A stretch of 22,850 nt of DNA from assembly GCA_041569895.1 (NCBI GenBank), contig JBFFXF010000102.1, forward strand, positions 1-22,850. Direction: 5' to 3'. Below, piece after piece: positions 15,653-22,676 of the stretch (positions are counted from its first letter, which is position 1; every line of letters begins with the position of its first letter). This stretch comes from JBFFXF01 sp041569895. GTDB taxonomy: Bacteria; Planctomycetota; UBA8108; JACQVS01. Made by a program: the position numbers and the translations under genes. The notes beneath the pieces were generated by a model. It worked only from the letters and a program-made list of their open reading frames with translations, did not search any database and was not told the origin of the DNA.

Positions 15653-15960
15653 GGACGGGAACGCAGATTACGCAGATTACGCAGATTGACGCAGAACGAT
15701 GAAGGGATCCGTCTCGGAGTCGGTGATCGGAGTCGGCCATCGGAATCGGAATCGGAATCGGCGTCGGAGTCGGATCTCGGACTCGGCCTCGGACCTCCGA
15801 TCTCTGACCTCTGACCTCTGACCTCGGTCTCGGTCTCGGTCTCCGTCTCCGACTCCTCCGTCCCGGCCCCGACGTCGAGCATTCAGAGGACGTCGCTCGT
15901 TTTCGGGAACGGGCACGGGCACGGGAACGGGAACGGGAACGGGGAGGGGAACGGGAATGG
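15653..15960. repeat. Composite microsatellite block, copy B
   Basis: The module order is the same as in copy A: CAGATT nonamers (15664, 15673, 15682); CGGAGTCGG/CGGAAT units (about 15715-15780); TCTGACC/ATCTCTG heptamers (about 15798-15824); CTCGGT units (about 15823-15860); CCGGCCCCGAC (15863-15873); and CGGGAA hexamers (15904-15957). Repeat numbers differ from A, making it about 46 bases longer. Just upstream, GGAACGGACG decamers (15627-15660) add another period. The 15612-15963 gap contains this block and nothing gene-like. Confidence 0.8.
15904..15957 (+). repeat. CGGGNN hexamer array after the DUF3187 gene stop
   Basis: Nine in-phase hexamers (CGGGAA, CGGGCA, one GGGGAA) end 6 bases from the stop codon of the minus-strand gene whose last base is 15964. 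On that gene's transcript the array reads as C-rich TTCCCG repeats, while the G-rich strand is the template. It is part of repeat copy B. Confidence 0.7.
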
Positions 15961-15963
15961 CCC

Positions 15964-17088
15964 TCAGAACGTGAATCCGAAGCCGATGTTGAACGCGATG
16001 TCGGCCGAGTTGTCGAAGGGCGCGATGTTCTCGACGATGCTGAACTCGAACTGCATGCTCTCGACGAACTCCCACTTGACGCCGGCGGCGATGTAGTTGC
16101 GGCCCTTGTTGAGGACGCGCGGCTCCTTCAACAGTGGAGAGTAGTGCAGCGACTGCACGATCACCGACACGTCCTCGGTGACGGCGTACTCGATGCCGAG
16201 GACCGCCTGGTAGTTGAACCTCTCGTAGCGAAGTCCCTCGGTCTTCGAGTCGGCGTAGTACGCCGCCCCGACGACCGCGTAGAGGTGCAGTTGCTTGATG
16301 AAGGTCTTGTAGAAGCTGAACGCGACGCCGACGTCGATGCCATCGTTCCCGAAGCCCTTGGTCGAGGTCGGCAGGCTGATCAGCGTCTCTACCGAGACCG
16401 CCGGATACCAGCGATCGCCGCGGCTGACGTTCCAGTGCGTCTTCAGCACCAGGTCGCCGAGGCCGACACCGCGGTCGAGCTCGACCTCGCGCCCCGCGCT
16501 GTCAACGACCAGGATGGTGTAGTCATCTTTCGCCTGATCGTCCCGGCCGCCGTCGTCGAGCCCGAAGCTCTCGTGAAAGCCCTTCACCAGGCCGTCGAGG
16601 ATGCCGTTCCCGCGGGCGTGAATGGATATGCTGGCGCCGACGTAGAAGTCGTCGTCGAGGGCGTACCAGCCGTCGAGCTGCAGCCGGTAGGTCTCCGCGT
16701 CGACGAGCACGGCCTCGTTGGTGGACGAGCTCGAGTCCTCGGCGAAGTTGTTCGCCCAGTTGAAGGCGAACTCGAACTTCCCCTGCTCGCTCTCGAGGAC
16801 CTCGAGCGTGCTGACGGGAAGACCCACGTGCAGGACGGCGAGCGGGAACGGGTCTCGCAGCTCGATCAGCCCGCGGCCGGTCAGGTCTCCGGTGAAGATC
16901 TCCCCGAGGGTCTCATCCCAGGAGCTCGATGCCTCCTCGCCGGGCACGACGGGTGGGGCCGGCTGCTCACCGGGAGCGACGTCGGCGGTGCCCTCCTCCT
17001 GGGCGACCGTCGGCGACGTCGCACCGAGGTGCAGCGTCATGGCCACGAGCAGTACAAGCGTTGCCCTTCGCGGATGGGCGGGTCTCAA
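15964..17088 (-). CDS. DUF3187-like outer-membrane beta-barrel protein
   Basis: The product is 374 residues. The start is a TTG at 17088, because an in-frame stop precedes it and a complete signal peptide (to about TVAQ|EE, residue 29) follows; the next ATG (17040) would truncate that signal. After an acidic Pro/Glu-rich linker (about 30-60) the chain alternates amphipathic strands with Gly/Asp turns. It contains RDPFPLAVLHVGLP, GLGDLVLKTHWNVSRG and ISLPTSTKGFG, which recall the GxGD and LPTG turns of the DUF3187 family. It ends in GFGFTF, with a C-terminal Phe as in outer-membrane barrels recognised by BamA. It is probably a porin-like barrel without known substrate. The family assignment is from memory of motif patterns; the barrel architecture is the firmer part. 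Confidence 0.75.
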   Translation of the reverse strand: MRPAHPRRATLVLLVAMTLHLGATSPTVAQEEGTADVAPGEQPAPPVVPGEEASSSWDETLGEIFTGDLTGRGLIELRDPFPLAVLHVGLPVSTLEVLESEQGKFEFAFNWANNFAEDSSSSTNEAVLVDAETYRLQLDGWYALDDDFYVGASISIHARGNGILDGLVKGFHESFGLDDGGRDDQAKDDYTILVVDSAGREVELDRGVGLGDLVLKTHWNVSRGDRWYPAVSVETLISLPTSTKGFGNDGIDVGVAFSFYKTFIKQLHLYAVVGAAYYADSKTEGLRYERFNYQAVLGIEYAVTEDVSVIVQSLHYSPLLKEPRVLNKGRNYIAAGVKWEFVESMQFEFSIVENIAPFDNSADIAFNIGFGFTF

Positions 17089-17253
17089 GGGTCAGCTCGG
17101 CGCCGAGTGGAGCTCGATCTCGTCCCGGATTTCTTCCCACGCTGATGAATAATCCGGACGTAACAGACTGATCGGAGCTCTGCAAGCGCAGGCTTGACCC
17201 CGGCCTGGGACGCGGCGTTCCGATAAAAACGACCCGCCGCCGCGAGCGACGTG
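17089..17253. other. Short intergenic region upstream of the DUF3187-like gene
   Basis: This region lies after the stop of the GNA1162-family gene and before the TTG start of the barrel gene, both on the minus strand. On the minus strand, ATCG preceded by a five-T run (17224-17229) follows GC-rich sequence. It could end the lipoprotein operon, but the stem is not convincing. No promoter can be assigned with confidence. Confidence 0.3.
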
Positions 17254-17934
17254 CTACTGCGCCGCCGCGACGCGCTTCGCCTCGCGTTGCTTCGCGCGGG
17301 CGAGGTCTTTCTCGAAGTCGGGGTGGCGTTCGCCCGTGAGAAGGCCGCGGTGCGAATCGTTGAACATGGTGACGTTCGCCTGGATCGCGAGCGGCCGGTA
17401 CGGGTCGACGAAGGCTTTGACGAGCGCATCGACGGCGGCGGCGACGAGCATCTCGGCGAGACCGCCGCCGCCCGAGGAATGCACCATGGTCTGCTTCTGA
17501 TGCCAGATAACTGCGCTCGAGCTCAGGTCGACGAGCCGGTAATCGATCGTCACGGTTGTCTGCGTGACCAGGACCAGGTACTGCGTCGTCCAGTTCTCGA
17601 TGACGACGTAGAGCGCCGCGTCGGCCCCGAAGATCTCCCGCAGCTTGCCGTGCGACACCTGGTGCATGTCGCCCGGCGTCGGCACGCCGTTGTCCTTGAA
17701 GACCTGGTCGACGACCGCGATCGGGAAGACGTAGTAACCGCGCTCCGCCAGGGGCGTCGTCACCGTCGACATGAACATATCGGGCGCCTCGACCTCCACC
17801 GCGTCGTTGAGCGGGGGGAGCACCAGGACGCTTCTGGGAAACCGCGTCAGATACTCGGAGTAGTCGACCGGCGCCAGGCAGCCGGATACGGGAATCACGA
17901 GTGCGGCGAGAATCGAGAGCTGCGTTCCGTTCAT
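17254..17934 (-). CDS. GNA1162 family (DUF799) putative lipoprotein
   Basis: The product is 226 residues. ATG 17934 overlaps the upstream TGA (ATGA) and starts a lipoprotein signal with lipobox VSGC (Cys19). The body matches the GNA1162/DUF799 pattern: an N-terminal YSEYLTRFPRSVLVLPPLND strand, then STVTTPLAERGYYVFP, a DMHQVSHGKLREIFGADAAL segment, TTVTIDYRLVDL and, near residue 165, the VIWHQKQTMVHSSGGGG region. It ends in a basic helix (FEKDLARAKQREAKRVAAAQ). The family is the third member of conserved CsgG-DUF4810-GNA1162 operons, first noted in Neisseria meningitidis (NMB1162-1164). The proteins are thought to act together in the outer membrane, with an unsettled role. The gene order here is the canonical one. 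Confidence 0.9.
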   Translation of the reverse strand: MNGTQLSILAALVIPVSGCLAPVDYSEYLTRFPRSVLVLPPLNDAVEVEAPDMFMSTVTTPLAERGYYVFPIAVVDQVFKDNGVPTPGDMHQVSHGKLREIFGADAALYVVIENWTTQYLVLVTQTTVTIDYRLVDLSSSAVIWHQKQTMVHSSGGGGLAEMLVAAAVDALVKAFVDPYRPLAIQANVTMFNDSHRGLLTGERHPDFEKDLARAKQREAKRVAAAQ

Positions 17935-18299
17935 GGTTGGCCTGCTCCACCAGCGCGGGTGGCCCGCACCCTCGTGATCAGAAAATCGACGAACTTCGCG
18001 CTCTCGGGAAAGGCGGCCTTCTCGGCCTCGAAGCTCTGCACCGCGGCGTCGACGTTTCCGGCCAGGGAGTGAAGGTAGCCGAGGTGGGCGAGCTTTCCCG
18101 GCGGGATGACACCTCCCGTGTCGCGTGTCTTCTCGACTTCGCGTGTCAGGATGTCGATGTTCCGCTGGAGGTTGAACTCGTCGGTGTAGAGGTCGTAGAT
18201 CGAGCCCTCGTAGCTTCCCCACTCGTAGATCGACCGGGCGCAGCCGGGCAAGACCGAGACGCCGACCACGAGGACGATCACACGGAGAAGGCGATTCAT
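17931..18299 (-). CDS. DUF4810 domain lipoprotein
   Basis: The product is 122 residues. ATG 18299 overlaps the stop of the CsgG-like gene by ATGA, and its own TGA overlaps the next start in the same way. The signal MNRLLRVIVLVVGVSVLPGC ends in lipobox LPGC (Cys20). The short mature protein starts with aromatic YEWGSYEGSIYDLY, the hallmark of DUF4810. A helix pair follows (IDILTREVEKTRDTGG; PPGKLAHLGYLHSLAGN), then a TPR-like unit (DAAVQSFEAEKAAFPESAKFV). It is the middle gene of the trio and presumably a small partner or adaptor of the CsgG-like protein at the outer membrane. Confidence 0.9.
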   Translation of the reverse strand: MNRLLRVIVLVVGVSVLPGCARSIYEWGSYEGSIYDLYTDEFNLQRNIDILTREVEKTRDTGGVIPPGKLAHLGYLHSLAGNVDAAVQSFEAEKAAFPESAKFVDFLITRVRATRAGGAGQP

Positions 18300-19000
18300 C
18301 GCGGTTTCCACTCCCCCGACTCGACCGCCTCGCAGAGCCTCTGGACCACCTCCATCATCGCCAGGTTCAGCACCTTGTCGTTGAGCGTGGAGTCGTAGCC
18401 GGCAGTGCCCCCCGTCCCGAGGACCTCGGCGTTGCTGAGCTGATACTCGCCCGCTCCCTGGGCGGAAAAGAGGAGCGTCGAATCGGAGACGTCCGCGACG
18501 GAGATCGAGATCTTGCAGTACGCGACCTGGTTCTTCGAGCGACCGAGGATGCCGCCGAGGACGCGCCCGCCGGTCGTCTTGCGGCCGAACTCCGTGACCG
18601 CGCCGGTGAGAACGACCTGCCCGGCGGTGATCACCTGCTCGCGCCCAGCGAGCGTCGCCTCGCGACCGAGCTCCTCGAGATTCGCCCGCTCGAGAACGAC
18701 GAACCGACCCGACTGGACGAGGTGGTTCTTGAGGATCTGCCGCGCCTGCATGCCGAGGCTGTTCGGGTCGTCGGCGAAGATGCCCGAGCCGTAGCCCGAC
18801 TTGTTGTCGATCTTGCCGATGACGACGCGGTACTTCGGCCCGCTGTACGGCGTGTAGCGCGCGGCGACGCTCTGCGGCTCGAGCGCTCGGCTGCTCTCGG
18901 TCGCGCAACCCGGCACGACGGCCGACAGTGCGGCAAGGAAGGAAACGAGCACGGCCCGACAGACCGGACACGGAACGCGGGTCGAGGACATCGCCGGCAT
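18296..19000 (-). CDS. CsgG/HfaB family outer-membrane lipoprotein
   Basis: The product is 234 residues. ATG 19000 is preceded by GGAGGG at good spacing. The signal peptide ends in lipobox VPGC (Cys32). The body shows the CsgG fold pattern: VVIGKIDNKSGYGSG (first strand and loop), LVQSGRFVVLERANLEEL, a VLTGAVTEFG strand, the Gly-rich GGRVLGGILG segment, VAYCKISISVADVSDSTLLFS, and a C-terminal NLAMMEVVQRLCEAVES helix. Known CsgG is a nonameric outer-membrane secretion channel for curli. Members linked to DUF4810/GNA1162, like this one, occur without curli subunits, and none are seen here. It is the first gene of the three-gene operon and has a candidate promoter at 19077-19105. Confidence 0.9.
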   Translation of the reverse strand: MPAMSSTRVPCPVCRAVLVSFLAALSAVVPGCATESSRALEPQSVAARYTPYSGPKYRVVIGKIDNKSGYGSGIFADDPNSLGMQARQILKNHLVQSGRFVVLERANLEELGREATLAGREQVITAGQVVLTGAVTEFGRKTTGGRVLGGILGRSKNQVAYCKISISVADVSDSTLLFSAQGAGEYQLSNAEVLGTGGTAGYDSTLNDKVLNLAMMEVVQRLCEAVESGEWKPR

Positions 19001-19076
19001 GGTGGATCCCTCCGGGTCTTCTCCGGGGCGGGTCGCCGGATCGACGCGTCCGGCGTTGGAGCCCACACCCTTAAAA

Positions 19077-19105
19077 AGAGTACGGCCGGGGAATCCAGAC
19101 TGCAA
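19077..19105 (-). promoter_or_regulatory. Candidate promoter of the CsgG-DUF4810-GNA1162 operon
   Basis: On the minus strand TTGCAG (complement of 19100-19105) and TACTCT (complement of 19077-19082) are separated by exactly 17 bases and followed by an AT-rich TTTTAAGG. Predicted transcription would begin near 19070, giving a leader of about 70 bases before the ATG at 19000. Each hexamer matches the sigma-70 consensus at four of six positions. It is the best-placed candidate in 19001-19230. Confidence 0.4.
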
Positions 19106-19164
19106 TATTTCCTGTTCTCCCGAGTTTCATGCCTTCCTCATGGGTCGTCTGAATCGAGTAACGT

Positions 19165-19200
19165 GGGGGCCGGGGCCGGGGCCGGGACCGGGTCCGGGGA
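19165..19200 (+). repeat. CGGGNN hexamer array after the SGNH gene stop
   Basis: Six in-phase hexamers (GGGGGC, then CGGGGC twice, CGGGAC, CGGGTC, CGGGGA) lie 30 bases beyond the stop of the minus-strand SGNH gene that ends at 19231. A degenerate seventh unit reaches 19206. The variable positions differ from those at 15104 and 15904, but phase and strand are the same. Confidence 0.65.
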
Positions 19201-19230
19201 CGGTTCGGCATTGGTCCGCGCGTGTGACGT

Positions 19231-21465
19231 CTACCGGCAGGCGCCGTACGCGTCGCACCCGATCTGGTCGTCCGTGGGATCGACGCCGCACGACGTGATC
19301 CCCGGGGCCGGGATGGTGCCGGTGCCCAGAAAGAGGACGCCGAGCGTGGCGATGGCGTCGGAGATGTCGTTCGTCCCGTCGTCGTTCGAGTCGCACGCGT
19401 CCCCGCAGGGCGCCTCGCCGTCGCCGAGGAAGAGGATGCCGAGCGTCTTCGACGCGTCGGAGATATCGACGACCCCGTCCGCGTTGCAATCGCCCCGCAG
19501 GAACGGGATGAGCGGGTCGAGGTCGAGGCTCGCGCCGACGACCTCGGCGATCTCGCCGCCGAGCGCCTCGTGGCCATCGGCGTTCGGGTGCGCCGTGCCG
19601 TTGAAGTCGCCCTGGACCAGCACCGACTCCTCGAACCGCACCATCCAGTGAGCGTCGGCGCAGTAGCCGTGGCCCCGAAAGAGGTCGTGCAGTCCGTCGA
19701 CGAGGTTCCAGCCGTGCTCGGCCGCGGCGTCGACGACAGCATCGTTGATGCGCGCCGTGGCGACCTGGTCGGCCCAGCGCCACTCCTCGGCGGAGATCCC
19801 CGGAACGGCCAGGGGCCCGCAGTACTCGCCGCCCTCGCGACGCGTGGCGTCGGGATACTCGGTGAGGAAGACCCGGTCGGGCTCGACGATGCCGGCGAGC
19901 CTCTCGGCGAGCGCGGCATAGCCGGCGGGCAGACGCGAGAGGCCGCTCTCGAGGATGTCCGCCGCGCTCCTGTCGGGAAATCCGTCGACGAGCGACTCGC
20001 ACGCGTCGGAGAGCCCCGGGACGAACGGGCAGAGCCCGCCGACGGCGGCCAGCGCGTCGACGTCGACATCGACCCCGGTGGGGCTCCCGTGCTTGATCAG
20101 CGACTGGATGATCTTCCCGAAGCCGGCATCGTTTCCGCCGACCGAGACGACCACCGCGTCGATCTCGCGCTCGCCGACGAGCTCCCGCAGCTCGGCGACC
20201 TGGTCGATGACGCCCGACGTCGTCGCCCCGCTGCACGCGAGGTGCACGAAGGTCACGGAGCTTCTCGGATCGCGCCGCTCGAGCTCGAGGGCCGCTTGCG
20301 CCTGCGAGGAGAACGCCGAGCGGTGACACGACTCGTCCTGCCAGATCGCCCGCACCTCGGAGTTGATCCGGTCGAGGATCGCCTGCCTCTCGACGATGGC
20401 CCCCTGCGCGGCCGCGAGAGCCGCCGTCACGGCGTTCAGCAGGTCCCGGAGGTCCTCGACGGCGGCCAGCGCTGCGTCGAGAGCCGCCCGGGCACTGTCG
20501 CGCGCGGCGATCGCCTGGTCGTAGGCGGTCTGTGCTGCACTGACGACGCTCCGCGCCGCGTCGACGGCGCCGTCGATGAGGCGCTTGATGGCCGCGTATC
20601 CCTCGGTGATGAGCTCCTCGGCCGCGGAGACGCCGAAATCCACCAGCGCGGCGACGAGCGCTCCGGTGGCGATCGGACAGCGGATCAGGTGGAAGGAGTC
20701 CACGCAGTCGCGCCTCCATGCCGCGAGAGCGTCGTTCACGGGCCGCACGTCCGCCTCGACGCTGGTGAGCTCGTCCTTCGCCCGGTTGAGCGCCCCGAGC
20801 CTGGACGCCACCGTGGCGGCGGCGGCGTCGAGCGCATCCCGGGTCACGCGCACACGCGCCGCTGCCGATTCGAGGGCCGACTCGAGGTCCTCGAGCTCCT
20901 GTCGCAGCTCCTCGGCGCGCTGCAGCGCTTCATCGACAGCGTCGTAGGCCGCCAGGGCGCGATCGAGACCGTCCGCGGGGACGGCGACGTCCGGTACGCC
21001 TTCCCCCGACGCGTAGGAATCGCCGAGCCCGACGATCAGCCAGTCGCGCACGGTGACGTCGAGATCGACGGTCGTGCGGTCGCCGGATGACGTGATGGCG
21101 GTGACAGCCACCGCGTGCGACCCCTCGGAGGACAGCTCGAGCGAGAACGAGCACTCGGTGAAGCGACCCGCCCGCGAGCCGTCGACCTCGACCTCGAACG
21201 CGGCGATCGAATCGCCCGGATCGAGGGTCGTGGAGGCGCAGGCATCGATCTGGACGACCCAGCTCGACGGCTGGACCTCCGCCGCGGTGTCGTGGGCGTC
21301 AACGACGCCGTCGCCGTCTGCGTCGAGACCGTAGCGATCGGCCATCGACCAATCGACGCGCAGATCGACTCCGGCCGCCGCCAGTCCGCGATCGAGTCCC
21401 AGGGTCAGGGAGAGGACGAGGATCAGCAGGAGCAACGTGAGGGTGAAACTGCGGTAGCAGCGCAT
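19231..21465 (-). CDS. Secreted SGNH/GDSL hydrolase with coiled-coil insertion and dockerin-like C-terminus
   Basis: The product is 744 residues from ATG 21465 (AAGGAGG upstream); the signal peptide ends near GLAAAG. Residues 33-140 form a beta-sandwich-like domain with an EF-hand-like DADGDGVVDAHD (48-59). SGNH block I GLGDSYASGEG places the nucleophile at Ser150. Residues about 160-375 are Ala/Asp/Glu/Arg-rich, predicted long coiled coils with a Cys-containing centre. The esterase-type CHRSAFSS (380-387) and HLACSGA (408-414) follow, then block III SVGGND (Gly443-Asp446, Asn445 in the oxyanion hole) and catalytic His626 in TAHP. The usual Asp three residues before that His is Gly, so a Ser-His dyad as in SEST-type esterases is likely. 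Two dockerin-like EF-hands (659-670, 692-703) and a Cys tail (GCDAYGACR) close the protein. Substrate is unknown; esterase or lipase action on an extracellular ester is inferred. This is the intact paralogue of the broken gene at 671-2987. Confidence 0.9.
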   Translation of the reverse strand: MRCYRSFTLTLLLLILVLSLTLGLDRGLAAAGVDLRVDWSMADRYGLDADGDGVVDAHDTAAEVQPSSWVVQIDACASTTLDPGDSIAAFEVEVDGSRAGRFTECSFSLELSSEGSHAVAVTAITSSGDRTTVDLDVTVRDWLIVGLGDSYASGEGVPDVAVPADGLDRALAAYDAVDEALQRAEELRQELEDLESALESAAARVRVTRDALDAAAATVASRLGALNRAKDELTSVEADVRPVNDALAAWRRDCVDSFHLIRCPIATGALVAALVDFGVSAAEELITEGYAAIKRLIDGAVDAARSVVSAAQTAYDQAIAARDSARAALDAALAAVEDLRDLLNAVTAALAAAQGAIVERQAILDRINSEVRAIWQDESCHRSAFSSQAQAALELERRDPRSSVTFVHLACSGATTSGVIDQVAELRELVGEREIDAVVVSVGGNDAGFGKIIQSLIKHGSPTGVDVDVDALAAVGGLCPFVPGLSDACESLVDGFPDRSAADILESGLSRLPAGYAALAERLAGIVEPDRVFLTEYPDATRREGGEYCGPLAVPGISAEEWRWADQVATARINDAVVDAAAEHGWNLVDGLHDLFRGHGYCADAHWMVRFEESVLVQGDFNGTAHPNADGHEALGGEIAEVVGASLDLDPLIPFLRGDCNADGVVDISDASKTLGILFLGDGEAPCGDACDSNDDGTNDISDAIATLGVLFLGTGTIPAPGITSCGVDPTDDQIGCDAYGACR

Positions 21466-21507
21466 CGGAGCCTCCTTCGGAGTTGTGCGGTTCGTTGCGG
21501 GGGGGGC

Positions 21508-21535
21508 ACTGTAACCGACCCCGTCATCGATGCAA
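21508..21535 (-). promoter_or_regulatory. Candidate promoter of the SGNH hydrolase gene
   Basis: On the minus strand TTGCAT (complement of 21530-21535) and TACAGT (complement of 21508-21513) are spaced by 16 bases. They precede a C-run and the AAGGAGG ribosome-binding site of the gene starting at 21465. The match is moderate and the spacing acceptable; no experimental support. Confidence 0.33.
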
Positions 21536-21590
21536 ACGGAAACGGTGCTCGCGGGCTGCAGGGGAAAGAGGCGACGCGGAGAGTGTGGCA

Positions 21591-21638
21591 CGGGACGGGG
21601 ACCGGGAACGGGGACGGGACCGGGACCGGGAACGGGAT
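21591..21638 (+). repeat. CGGGNN hexamer array after the DUF2071 gene stop
   Basis: Eight in-phase hexamers (CGGGAC, GGGGAC, CGGGAA, CGGGGA, CGGGAC twice, CGGGAA, CGGGAT) end 4 bases from the stop of the minus-strand DUF2071 gene (last base 21643). GGG runs recur every six bases on the plus strand, giving at least two possible quadruplexes. Confidence 0.7.
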
Positions 21639-21642
21639 GAGT

Positions 21643-22446
21643 TCACACGCGCCCGTGATCCCGATGCACCGCGACGGCCGAGCCGTCCGCCAGGAGCGCC
21701 GAGGTCGGTGGTCGGGAGAGAGCGCGGGCGAACTCGGGGCCGTAGAGCTCGCCGACAACGTCGCAGTCGAGCTCGGCGCTCGTCGCCCGCCAGATGCGCC
21801 AGGGCGGATGCGTGACGCGGTACTCCCGGGTCGATCCGTCGCGGCGCCGCGTGAAGGCCCGGGTGCGCTCGACGACGAACGCCTCCTCGCTCTCGGGAGC
21901 CGGGAGATCCGGCTCGCCCGCGACCTCGACGGTGGCACGGTTCCAGAGCCCGCGGGCGCGCCACGCGTAAGTCGCGACGCCCCGCCCGCGCGATTCGGGT
22001 GTGGGCAGCCGGAGCTCCCTGCGGACGCGGGCGGTCTCGAAGTGCTCGCCGTAGAGGAGGCGCGCCGTCCACACGATCAGCCGCGGCGGGGCGAGCTCCT
22101 TGATGAAGACGACACCGCGGTGGACCTCGCCGCCGATCTCGCGTCGGACGTAGAACCGCAAGTTGACCTCGTCGAAGTGGCGGTGAAACGGCAGCGGCAT
22201 GCCGTGCAGCCGGGGATGGAGAAAGCGGAACCCGACGATGCTGATCAGCGTCCTGCCCCGCCACGTGTCGAGCTCCGTGCCGGTCGGCACACGCCCCGCG
22301 AGGAGCGCCGGGTCGACCTCGAAGTTCAGCATGACGAGATCGCGCCATTCGCCGGTCAGAAACGGTCCGCCCGGACGCGACCGGGCGGCGGTCCGGATCC
22401 GGGACGCCGGATCGCAGCGACGATCAACAGTCGCGAGACGACTCAT
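21643..22446 (-). CDS. DUF2071 (YqjF-like) family protein
   Basis: The product is 267 residues from ATG 22446, with GGAGGTGA directly upstream. It shows the DUF2071 signature: PFLTGEWRDLVMLNFEVDP (about 28-46), LLAGRVPTGTELDTWRGR, then a VGFRF strand, FHRHFDEVNLRFYVRRE, and later RGVVFIKELAPP with LLYGEHFETARV. The C-terminal half has the conserved YRVTHPPWRIWRA segment. The length is typical. There is no signal peptide or membrane helix, so the product is cytoplasmic. The family has an acetoacetate-decarboxylase-like fold by structural work, but no assigned reaction. It is one of the few non-exported products in the window and is transcribed alone, divergent from the dockerin-like gene at 22677. 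Confidence 0.9.
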   Translation of the reverse strand: MSRLATVDRRCDPASRIRTAARSRPGGPFLTGEWRDLVMLNFEVDPALLAGRVPTGTELDTWRGRTLISIVGFRFLHPRLHGMPLPFHRHFDEVNLRFYVRREIGGEVHRGVVFIKELAPPRLIVWTARLLYGEHFETARVRRELRLPTPESRGRGVATYAWRARGLWNRATVEVAGEPDLPAPESEEAFVVERTRAFTRRRDGSTREYRVTHPPWRIWRATSAELDCDVVGELYGPEFARALSRPPTSALLADGSAVAVHRDHGRV

Positions 22447-22676
22447 CCCTCACCTCCCGAGCCGAGGTCCCCCGAAGGAATGCGCTGGACGACACTGGAG
22501 GATCCGCCGGCGGACAACTGTTTTAACACCGCCGTCGGGGGCTCGGCACGTGCGGGGCGCGATCCCCCCCGGAATCCGTGAGGAACGGTCCCGGCGCTTT
22601 TCGGATGACCTGATGAGCCCGGGAGGCCGGGCGAACGGTTGACGGCAGCGATCACCCCAGTCCCACGGAGGAGGCC
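22447..22676. other. Divergent intergenic region
   Basis: No gene or repeat array is seen. The region holds the upstream signals of the DUF2071 gene (minus) and of the dockerin-like gene (plus). A perfect hairpin with arms GCCCGG and CCGGGC (about 22617-22632) lies 45 bases before the plus-strand ATG, flanked by CTGATGA and GAAC. This is discussed under rejected observations as a hammerhead look-alike. Confidence 0.35.

Noticed and set aside
14961..15882. Minus-strand frames containing ICVICV and alternating Val-Pro peptides
   Set aside because: These are translations of the CAGATTACG nonamers and CGGGAA hexamers in the repeat blocks. Composition follows repeat period, not coding constraint.
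21365..21420. A GTCCCAGGGTCAGGG segment resembling the left-hand palindromic repeat
   Set aside because: It lies inside the signal-peptide coding region of the SGNH gene and encodes conserved-looking residues; a single imperfect match is expected by chance at this GC content.
22600..22650. Hammerhead-ribozyme-like core: CTGATGA, a GC hairpin, then CGAAC
   Set aside because: The core string and stem II look right, but the base after GAA is C instead of A. I could find no complementary partners for stems I and III upstream or downstream, so it is most likely chance.
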